Assembly: GCF_017526105.1 (NCBI RefSeq) | Contig: NZ_CP071839.1 | Location: forward strand, 8,408,001 to 8,472,000 | Direction of reading: 5' to 3' | Source: Streptomyces cyanogenus | GTDB lineage: Bacteria > Actinomycetota > Actinomycetes > Streptomycetales > Streptomycetaceae | DNA length: 64,000 bases | In this document: piece by piece, positions 57,861-64,000 of the stretch | How the letters are laid out: the number at the start of each line of letters is the position of its first letter | Numbering within the stretch: the stretch's first letter is position 1 | Notes under the pieces: generated by a model | What the model was told of the DNA's origin: nothing | Databases searched by the model: none | Seen by the model: only the letters and a program-made list of their open reading frames with translations | Translations under genes and position numbers: made by a program

Positions 57861-59104
57861 GCGGCGACTCCCGCCCGGCGCACGTGGCGTTCTTCGCCCT
57901 GCCCGGGCACGGTCATGTGAACCCCGCTCTCGGCGTCGCCGCGGAGCTGACGCGCCGCGGTCACCGGGTCACTTTCGCGACGACCGACCGGTTCGCCACC
58001 GCCGCGGCTGCAACCGGTGCGGTACCGCTGCGCTACGAGTCCACCATGGACGGGTTGCCGGCCAAGGACAGTGCCGCGGACCGCCCCGACCGTTTCGGCA
58101 GTGACGACCTGGCCCGGGTCCTGCGGGATCTGCTGCGTGAGACCGTGGCCGTACTCGGCCCCCTGGACCGCGCGTTCGCACAGGACCGGCCCGACCTGGT
58201 GGTCTACGACGACCCCTCCGGGTGGGCGGCCCGGTTGATCGCGGCACGGCGCGGCATTCCGGTCCTGCCCTACCGGACCACGTTCGCCGCGGGAGCCGGC
58301 TGGTCGCTCGCCACGCACCGTACGGACGTCGACCCGTCGCACCCGGAGATCATGCGGGTGTTCCACGCCGTCACCACCCTGCTGGACCGGCTCAAGGTGC
58401 CCCTGGGGCCCAAGGAGCTGATGACCGGGAGCGAGTCGGGTCCCGCGTTGGTGTGTATTCCGCGGGAGTTCCAGTTTCGGGGTGAGACGTTCGGTGAGGA
58501 CTTCCACTTCGTGGGGCCGTGCTGGTCGGAGCGTCGGTTTGACGGCGAGTGGAGCCGGCCGGGGGATGGTTCGGGTGAGCGGCCGTTGGTGCTGGTGTCG
58601 TTGGGGACGATCCACAACGACGATGTGGGGTTCTTCCAGGCGTGTGTGGATGCCTTCGCCGGTCTTCCGTGGGATGTGGTGATGGCGGTGGGGGACCGGG
58701 TGGATCCGGGTGTGTTGTCGGGGGTTCCGGCGCATGTGCAGGTGCGTGCGCATGTGCCGCAGTTGCGGGTGCTGCGGGAGGCGGACCTGTTCGTGACGCA
58801 TGCGGGGATGGGCAGTGTGATGGAGTCGTTGTTCTTCGGGGTGCCGATGGTGGCGATTCCGCAGATGAGTGAGCAGCGTGCCAATGCTGACCGGTTGGTG
58901 GGGTTGGGGCTGGGGGTGATGCTTCACCGTAGGGAGGTCACGGCCGCGTCGTTGCGGGAGGCGGCCCGTGCGGTGCTGGCGGACTCCTCCTACGGCGACC
59001 GCGTCCGGGACATGCGCGGTCATGTCCGGCGTGCGGGCGGTGCACCCGCCGCGGCCGACGTCATCGAATCCCTGCTCACTGCGTCCGCACAGGCACACGG
59101 GTGA
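57857..59104 (+). CDS. MGT-type glycosyltransferase 2
   Basis: The protein has 415 residues. GTG 57857 overlaps the stop of glycosyltransferase 1. Its acceptor half (HVAFFALPGHGHVNPALGVAAELTRRGHRVTFATTDRF, PLRYESTMDGLPAKDSAADRPDRFG) is clearly different from that of glycosyltransferase 1, while the C-terminal 215 residues differ from it at two positions only (Ser to Phe in ESLFFGV, Gln to Glu in HRREVT). Same donor, different acceptor is the obvious reading: two sugars of one kind placed on two sites, or a chain built stepwise. HAGMGSVMES motif intact. Confidence 0.93.
   Translation: MSGDSRPAHVAFFALPGHGHVNPALGVAAELTRRGHRVTFATTDRFATAAAATGAVPLRYESTMDGLPAKDSAADRPDRFGSDDLARVLRDLLRETVAVLGPLDRAFAQDRPDLVVYDDPSGWAARLIAARRGIPVLPYRTTFAAGAGWSLATHRTDVDPSHPEIMRVFHAVTTLLDRLKVPLGPKELMTGSESGPALVCIPREFQFRGETFGEDFHFVGPCWSERRFDGEWSRPGDGSGERPLVLVSLGTIHNDDVGFFQACVDAFAGLPWDVVMAVGDRVDPGVLSGVPAHVQVRAHVPQLRVLREADLFVTHAGMGSVMESLFFGVPMVAIPQMSEQRANADRLVGLGLGVMLHRREVTAASLREAARAVLADSSYGDRVRDMRGHVRRAGGAPAAADVIESLLTASAQAHG
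58433..59076 (+). repeat. 644-bp duplicated segment, copy B
   Basis: Copy of 57192-57835 within glycosyltransferase 2. Boundaries are sharp: upstream of GAGTCGGGTCCCGCG and downstream of GAATCCCTGCT the two genes have little identity. Confidence 0.93.
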
Positions 59105-59111
59105 GCGCGCC

Positions 59112-60425
59112 GTGAGCCGACCCGCCGAAATCCCGACGGAGATCGACACTCCCGCCTTCTTCTCCGATCAGCACGACTACTACACCCGTCTGCGGCAGAG
59201 CCCGGGACCGCGTCTCGTCCGCAACCCGCGAGGCCTCGGGTACTGGCTGATCACCCGGCACGCCGAGGCCAGGGAGGTCCTGCTCGACCCCCGCTTCTCC
59301 AAGGACCCCCGGCTCGCCGAGCAGGCGCTGACCGCCGCCGGTTACGCGGTCTTCGGGGCGGACAGCTTCTTCCTGCCCCTGGTCAACAGCGATCCGCCGG
59401 ACCACACGCGGCTGCGGCGGCTGGTCTCCGGGGCGTTCACCCCGCGCCGCGTCGAGACGCTCAGGCCCCGGGTCGAACAGCTCACCCGGGAACTGCTCGA
59501 TGCCGTCCCGGACGAGCCCGGCACCCGGGACGGCGCCGCGACCCCCGTCGACCTCATGACGGCGCTCGCCTTCCCGCTGCCGGTCCTGGTGATCTGCGAA
59601 CTGCTGGGAGTGCCCCACGCCGGCCGCAGCGCGCTGCTGAACTGGGCCACCCGGATGCTCACGGTGTCCGAAAGCGCGGCCGGACCCGGAACAGGCCCTG
59701 CTGAGCGCACGCGCAGGCTGCACCGGTGGTTCGCCTCCCTCGTGGCCGCGAAGCGTCCCCGAGTCCGCACCGACCTGCCCCAGGAGGAGCAGCCCGACCT
59801 GCTCGCGGCCCTCATCGTGGCGCACGACCGGGGCGCACGGCTCAGCGACGAGGAGCTGGTCGGCCTGCTGGTGCTGTTACTGGTCGCGGGACACGAAACC
59901 ACGACGGGGATGATCGGCAACGCGGTCGACGCCCTGCTGCGCCACCCCGATCAGCTCGCGCTGCTGCGGGACCGCCCGGAACTGCTGCCCTCGGCCGTGG
60001 ACGAACTGCTGCGCTACGAGGCGCCGCTCGCCCGGACCACGCTGCGGGTGGCACGCGAGGACGTACAGCTCGCCGGCACCCTCATTCCCGCAGGCAGCGT
60101 CGTCAGCGTCGCGCTCACGGCCGCCAACCGGGACCCGGACGTCTTTCCCGAGCCCGACCGGCTCGACATCACCCGGGCATCCGGTGCCCACCTGTCGTTC
60201 GGCCACGGCATTCACTACTGCCTGGGCGCGCCGCTGGCCCGGCTCCAGACGGAGACCGTGCTCGCCGCGCTGCTGAGCCGGTGGCCGGAACTGGCCGCGG
60301 CCGATCCGCACGCGCCCCAGCGGTGGCTCCCCGTCGGCGACATGCGCGGGCTGCTGACCCTGCCGGTGCTGCCGCGTCCCGTCCCGTCCGCGGCTGCCAC
60401 CGCCCGTGACCGAGGGCGCGCATGA
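59112..60425 (+). CDS. Cytochrome P450
   Basis: The protein has 437 residues from GTG 59112, 7 bases after the preceding stop. P450 landmarks: I-helix LLLVAGHETTTGMIGN, ExxR in VDELLRYEAPLARTT, heme loop LSFGHGIHYCLGAPLAR with Cys370. The N-terminus is soluble, as for bacterial class I P450s, so partner ferredoxin and reductase are supplied elsewhere. In RiPP and macrolide loci such enzymes hydroxylate or crosslink; aromatic Trp43 of the precursor core or a beta-carbon would be candidate targets. ATGA overlap with the ABC gene shows operon membership. Confidence 0.94.
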   Translation: MSRPAEIPTEIDTPAFFSDQHDYYTRLRQSPGPRLVRNPRGLGYWLITRHAEAREVLLDPRFSKDPRLAEQALTAAGYAVFGADSFFLPLVNSDPPDHTRLRRLVSGAFTPRRVETLRPRVEQLTRELLDAVPDEPGTRDGAATPVDLMTALAFPLPVLVICELLGVPHAGRSALLNWATRMLTVSESAAGPGTGPAERTRRLHRWFASLVAAKRPRVRTDLPQEEQPDLLAALIVAHDRGARLSDEELVGLLVLLLVAGHETTTGMIGNAVDALLRHPDQLALLRDRPELLPSAVDELLRYEAPLARTTLRVAREDVQLAGTLIPAGSVVSVALTAANRDPDVFPEPDRLDITRASGAHLSFGHGIHYCLGAPLARLQTETVLAALLSRWPELAAADPHAPQRWLPVGDMRGLLTLPVLPRPVPSAAATARDRGRA

Positions 60426-61468
60426 GCCTCACGCGTCAATCGTCCGGCCCCCTGCGCCAAGGAGAACCCGTGCCCCCACCTGCCGAGGCCGCCGCCATCG
60501 AGGTGCGCGGTCTGCGCAAGCGGTTCGGCACGACCCCCGCTCTGGACGGCGTCGATCTCACGGTCGGGCCGGGCACCGTCTGCGGGCTGCTCGCGCCCAA
60601 CGGGGCGGGCAAGACCACGATGGTCCGCATTCTGGCCACCCTGTCTCTCCCGGACGGCGGCACGGCCCGGGTGGCCGGACACGACGTCGTACGGCACCCT
60701 GCCCGGGTACGGGGGAGCATAGCGCTGACCGGACAGTACGCCGCGGTGGACGAGGTGATAAGCGGCCGCGACAACCTGGAGATGTTCGCCCGTCTGTACC
60801 GGATGCGTGGTCCCGCCGTACGGCGACGGGCCGAGGAACTGCTCGAGCGCTTCGGCCTGACGGACGCGGGTGACCGCCCGGTGCGTACCTGGTCCGGCGG
60901 GATGCGCCGCAGACTCGACCTCGCCGTGAGCCTCGTGGTGCCGCCCGCCGTGATCTTCCTCGACGAGCCGACGACGGGGCTCGACCCACACAGCCGCGGC
61001 GGGCTCTGGGAGAGCGTCCGCGAACTCGTACGGGCCGGCACCACCGTTCTGCTCACCACGCAGTACCTGGACGAGGCCGACCACCTCGCCGACCGGATCG
61101 CCGTGCTGGCCGATGTGAACGGCACCGGAAGCCGGGTCATCGCCGAGGGCACCCCGTTCGCGCTGAAGTCCGCCCTCGGCGGTGAACGCGTCGACGTCAC
61201 CGTCCGTGACCCCGGACACCGTGCGCGCGTCGCCGAGATCCTGGCCCGCGCGGGGGGCCGGGAGCCGGACATCGGTGACGATCCGCACCGGGTGTGCCTG
61301 GCCGTCGGCGCGGGCCCCGTGCCGGGCACGGCGGTGCTCGCCGCAGCGCTCGGCGAACTGGACGCCGAAGGCATCGCGGTCGTCCATCTCGTCCTGCGCC
61401 GCCCCACGCTGGACGAGGTCTTCCTCAGTCTCACGAGCCGGCCGAGCCCCGACCGGGAGGCCGTGTGA
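60422..61468 (+). CDS. DrrA-like ABC transporter ATPase
   Basis: The protein has 348 residues. Motifs in order: Walker A LLAPNGAGKTTMVRIL (the usual GPNG reads APNG), Q-loop GQYAAVDEVISGRDNL, signature TWSGGMRRRLDLAVSLV, Walker B PAVIFLDEPTTGLDP, switch His near TQYLDEADHLADRIAVL, and a DrrA-type C-terminal extension (RRPTLDEVFLSLTSR). With the permease gene it forms an exporter that usually gives self-resistance to the product. Start ATG 60422 overlaps the P450 stop. Confidence 0.94.
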   Translation: MSLTRQSSGPLRQGEPVPPPAEAAAIEVRGLRKRFGTTPALDGVDLTVGPGTVCGLLAPNGAGKTTMVRILATLSLPDGGTARVAGHDVVRHPARVRGSIALTGQYAAVDEVISGRDNLEMFARLYRMRGPAVRRRAEELLERFGLTDAGDRPVRTWSGGMRRRLDLAVSLVVPPAVIFLDEPTTGLDPHSRGGLWESVRELVRAGTTVLLTTQYLDEADHLADRIAVLADVNGTGSRVIAEGTPFALKSALGGERVDVTVRDPGHRARVAEILARAGGREPDIGDDPHRVCLAVGAGPVPGTAVLAAALGELDAEGIAVVHLVLRRPTLDEVFLSLTSRPSPDREAV

Positions 61469-62331
61469 TGCGCGCCCCGAGCCCCGCCCGCACATCGCCA
61501 CCGGCCACCTGGACGACGTCCGGCGAACCGCCGCTCTCCCGGCTGCGCTGGTGCGCCGGAGACGCGGCGACCGTCGCCCGACGCCATCTGGCCCATCTGC
61601 GCAGCGCCCCGGAGAGGGCCGCGATGGCGCTGGTCACCCCGCTGGTCTTCACGCTGCTGTTCGTCTACGTGCTCGGCAGCAACATGCGGGCGCCCGGCGG
61701 CATCTCGTACGTCGACTTCCTGGTGCCGGGAATGCTGGCGCAGATGGCCGTCTTCGGCATCGCCGCGAGCGCCGCCGTGACGGCCGAGGACAAACACCGA
61801 GGAGTCATGGACCGCTTCCACTCCCTGCCGATGAGCCGTGCGGGCGTCCCTCTCGGGCAGTCACTGGCCGAGTGCCTGGGCGGGGCCATCACGCTGGGGG
61901 TGATGGCGGGCTGCGGTCTGCTCGTCGGCTGGCGTCCGGCCGCCGCGCCGATGGGCGTCCTGGCAGGCATCGCGCTGCTGCTCCTCGCCCGCTACGCGTT
62001 CAGCTGGCTCGGCATCTGGATCGGTCTGGTGATGCCCTCCCGGTCCGCCACGGACTTCGTCGGCATGCTGATGTTCCCGCTGACGATGATCTCCAACATC
62101 TTCGTCCCCACCGAGGGCCTGCCGGCCGGGCTGCGCCTGCTCGCCGACTGGAATCCGGTCAGCGCGGTGGTGTCCGCCGTACGCGAGCTGTTCGGCAACC
62201 CCGTCGCCGTGCCCGACGCCGCCGCATGGCCGATCGCGCACCCGGTCGCCGCCACGCTCGGCTGGTCCCTGCTGCTGCTCGTGGTCTTCGGCCCGCTGAC
62301 GGTGGCCGCGTTCCGCGCACCGAAGCACTGA
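61468..62331 (+). CDS. DrrB-like ABC-2 permease
   Basis: The protein has 287 residues. The ATG shares one base with the ATPase stop (TGATG). After a cytosolic N-terminus, six hydrophobic segments include ALVTPLVFTLLFVYVLGSNM, YVDFLVPGMLAQMAVFGIAAS, ITLGVMAGCGLLVGW and GWSLLLLVVFGPLTVAAF, with the ABC-2 motif DFVGMLMFPLTMISNIFVPTEGLP. Exporter partner of the preceding ATPase; the substrate is inferred to be the glycosylated product. Confidence 0.93.
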   Translation: MRAPSPARTSPPATWTTSGEPPLSRLRWCAGDAATVARRHLAHLRSAPERAAMALVTPLVFTLLFVYVLGSNMRAPGGISYVDFLVPGMLAQMAVFGIAASAAVTAEDKHRGVMDRFHSLPMSRAGVPLGQSLAECLGGAITLGVMAGCGLLVGWRPAAAPMGVLAGIALLLLARYAFSWLGIWIGLVMPSRSATDFVGMLMFPLTMISNIFVPTEGLPAGLRLLADWNPVSAVVSAVRELFGNPVAVPDAAAWPIAHPVAATLGWSLLLLVVFGPLTVAAFRAPKH

Positions 62332-62348
62332 CCACCGAAAGGAGCCTC

Positions 62349-63416
62349 GTGAAAGCCCTCGTGCTGGCGGGTGGCGCGGGCACGCGACTGCGCCCGATCA
62401 CCCACACCTCCGCCAAACAACTCGTGCCCATCGCCAACAAGCCCGTGCTCTTCTACGGACTCGAGGCGATCGCCGACGCCGGGATCAAGGACGTCGCAGT
62501 GGTTGTCGGGGACACCGTCGCGGAGATCCGGCGTGCCGTCGGCGACGGATCGGCCTTCGGCCTGCGAGTGACCTACCTTCCGCAGCCCCGGCCGCTGGGG
62601 CTGGCCCACGCCGTCCTGCTCGCCCGCGACTTCCTCGGCGACGACGACTTCCTGATGTATCTCGGCGACAACTTCATCGTCGGGGGCATCACGGCGCTGC
62701 TCGACGAGTTCCGCGCCCACCGGCCGGACGTCCAGCTCCTGCTGACCCGGGTCGCGAACCCCAGCGCCTACGGCGTCGCCACGCTGTCAGCCGCCGGACG
62801 GGTCACGGACCTCCAGGAGAAGCCCGAGCGGCCCGCGAGCGATCTGGCCATCGTCGGCGCCTACCTGTTCACCCCCGCCGTCCACGAGGCCGTCCGGGCC
62901 ATCACCCCCTCCGACCGCGGGGAGCTGGAGATCACCGACGCGCTGCGCCTGATGCTCGCCCAGGGCCGGCACATCAGGCCGACGGTGATCAACGGATACT
63001 GGAAGGACACCGGCACCGTCGCCGACGTGCTCGAGGCCAACCGCTGCGTCCTGGACAGCCTCGACCCCGCGGTCGAGGGCACGGTCAGCGCCGACAGCGA
63101 ACTCGTCGGCAGGGTGCGGGTGTGCGCGGGCGCGGTGGTGCGCGGTTCCCGTATCGTCGGTCCCGCACTGATCGGCGCCGGCTCTGTCGTCGTCGACTCC
63201 TATGTGGGCCCCTCCACCTCGATAGCCGAGAACTGCCGGATCGAGGACAGCGAGATCGAGTTCTCCATCGTGCTGAACGACGCGTCCATCACCGGGGTGC
63301 GCCGCATCGACGCCTCGCTCATCGGCTGTCACACGGAGGTGGCTCCCGCGCCCCGGGTTCCCCTGTCCCACCGCCTCGTCCTCGGCGACCACAGCACAGT
63401 CCGAATCGCCTCATGA
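62349..63416 (+). CDS. rmlA: Glucose-1-phosphate thymidylyltransferase, long form
   Basis: The protein has 355 residues from GTG 62349 with GGAGCC upstream. The nucleotidyl motif MKALVLAGGAGTRLRPITHTSAKQLVPIANKPVLFYGLE is intact, with YLGDNFIVGGI, VGAYLF, GELEITDALRLML and WKDTGTVADVLEANR. The C-terminal left-handed beta-helix (EGTVSADSELVGRVRVCAGAVVRGSRIVGPALIGAGSVVVDSYVGPSTSIA) marks the long antibiotic-cluster type, such as StrD. It makes dTDP-glucose. The stop overlaps the RmlB start (ATGA). Confidence 0.95.
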   Translation: MKALVLAGGAGTRLRPITHTSAKQLVPIANKPVLFYGLEAIADAGIKDVAVVVGDTVAEIRRAVGDGSAFGLRVTYLPQPRPLGLAHAVLLARDFLGDDDFLMYLGDNFIVGGITALLDEFRAHRPDVQLLLTRVANPSAYGVATLSAAGRVTDLQEKPERPASDLAIVGAYLFTPAVHEAVRAITPSDRGELEITDALRLMLAQGRHIRPTVINGYWKDTGTVADVLEANRCVLDSLDPAVEGTVSADSELVGRVRVCAGAVVRGSRIVGPALIGAGSVVVDSYVGPSTSIAENCRIEDSEIEFSIVLNDASITGVRRIDASLIGCHTEVAPAPRVPLSHRLVLGDHSTVRIAS

Positions 63417-64000
63417 CCACGACACACCACCTGGTCACCGGAGCGGCCGGATTCATCGGCTCGGCCTACGTCCGCCAGCTCCTGGGCCCCGAAGGACCGC
63501 CCGACATCGAGGTCACCGCCCTCGACGCGCTGACCTACGCCGGAGACCTCGCGAACCTCGCCCCGCTCGCCGGCCATCCGAGGCTGCGGTTCGTGCACGG
63601 CGACATCACCGACGCCGCACTGGTGGGCGAGCTGACGCGGCCCGGGTCGGTGGTGGTCAACTTCGCCGCCGAGAGCCATGTGGACCGCTCCATCGCCGCC
63701 GCCGGTGCCTTCGTGCGCACCAACGTGCTGGGCACCCAGGTCCTGCTCGACGCGGCGCTGGACGCCGGCGTCCGGTGCTTCCTCCAGGTGTCGACCGACG
63801 AGGTGTACGGCTCCATCGAGGAGGGCTCCTGGACCGAGGAGGACCCGGTCCGGCCCCGCTCCCCGTACGCTGCCACGAAGGCCTCCGCCGATCTGCTGGC
63901 CCTCAGCTACGCCCACACCCACGGGCTCGACGTGCGGGTCACCCGGTGCAGCAACAACTACGGCCCCGGCCAGCATCCCGAGAAGCTGATCCCTCGCTTC
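63413..64000 (+). CDS. rmlB: dTDP-glucose 4,6-dehydratase, 5' part
   Basis: Partial: the first 196 residues are present and the frame is open at the right edge. ATG 63413 overlaps the RmlA stop. NAD motif TGAAGFIGSAYVR, VDRSIAAAGAFVRTNVLGTQVLLDAA, catalytic VSTDEVYGSIEEG and YAATKASADLL are all present. It converts dTDP-glucose to dTDP-4-keto-6-deoxyglucose, the branch point for deoxysugars. Together with the ketoreductase-like SDR at 53515-54282 this accounts for at least a 6-deoxyhexose; more sugar genes probably follow beyond the window. Confidence 0.96.
   Translation, partial: MTTTHHLVTGAAGFIGSAYVRQLLGPEGPPDIEVTALDALTYAGDLANLAPLAGHPRLRFVHGDITDAALVGELTRPGSVVVNFAAESHVDRSIAAAGAFVRTNVLGTQVLLDAALDAGVRCFLQVSTDEVYGSIEEGSWTEEDPVRPRSPYAATKASADLLALSYAHTHGLDVRVTRCSNNYGPGQHPEKLIPRF

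Noticed and set aside
56265..59149. Minus-strand frames of 400-500 codons opposite the glycosyltransferases
   Set aside because: His/Pro/Arg-rich shadows that repeat because the glycosyltransferase segment itself is duplicated.

Overview
The window reads as chromosome from a high-GC actinomycete, most probably Streptomyces or a close relative. The base composition is strongly G+C rich, third codon positions are almost all G or C, ribosome sites are GGAGG-like, GTG starts are common, and family content is typical (SHOCT proteins, DUF305 lipoprotein, DUF5958, WD40/nSTAND proteins, PASTA-less Ser/Thr kinase, M4 proteases, type I PKS). No tRNA, rRNA or CRISPR array was recognised. The gene mix looks like an accessory chromosome arm carrying two specialised-metabolite loci separated by about 30 kb of mixed regulatory, secreted and orphan genes.

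Layout. 0.1-4.2 kb: a SHOCT membrane protein, a broken cupredoxin gene, and small secreted proteins (peptidoglycan-binding-like, SH3-like, fasciclin) around an HTH/ricin-type membrane protein. 4.4-12.7 kb: a TPR-like protein, a MarR regulator divergent from an MDR oxidoreductase with two matching operator-like dyads between them, a transposase remnant, a HAD-like protein convergent with a cytosolic-looking HExxH peptidase, a DUF1990 remnant and a small HTH protein. 13.1-25.7 kb: lipid-type PKS locus, with a fatty acyl-AMP ligase (FAAL) followed by a 2247-residue PKS (ACP-KS-AT-degenerate DH-KR-ACP-degenerate carrier-TE), a divergent MFS exporter, an antigen-85-like exported esterase and a UGT-like glycosyltransferase. 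26-32 kb: ASCH protein, endonuclease/phosphatase-family protein, TPR protein, MerR regulator with strong terminator. 32.4-38.1 kb: a 1249-residue HTH-nSTAND-TM-14xWD40 protein followed by a membrane Ser/Thr kinase. 38.4-49 kb: orphan SUKH-like gene, secreted proteins, ADP-ribosylglycohydrolase, DUF5958, VOC proteins, a multi-pass acyltransferase-like membrane protein and a metal-related pair (DUF6153, DUF305). 49.9-53.5 kb: secreted M4 protease with 32-bp direct repeats upstream, and a LysR regulator.

53.5-64.0 kb: a divergent biosynthetic locus that runs off the right edge. On the minus strand a 46-residue Cys-rich peptide gene (ending ILCSCCCSWCGC, not long enough to be noticed by a length-limited gene search) is followed by a cysteine-decarboxylase-like flavoprotein, a glycosyltransferase and an NDP-sugar ketoreductase-like SDR. 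On the plus strand are two glycosyltransferases sharing a 644-bp almost identical 3' half, a cytochrome P450, a DrrAB-like ABC exporter, and RmlA and RmlB for dTDP-4-keto-6-deoxyglucose. The simplest reading is a glycosylated RiPP whose C-terminal Cys is oxidatively decarboxylated and which is decorated with deoxysugars; the enzymes installing rings or azoles are not in the window. This is the best candidate for an undescribed system. The second is the FAAL/PKS/antigen-85-like locus, which resembles the mycobacterial FadD32-Pks13-Ag85 logic in a non-mycolate organism.
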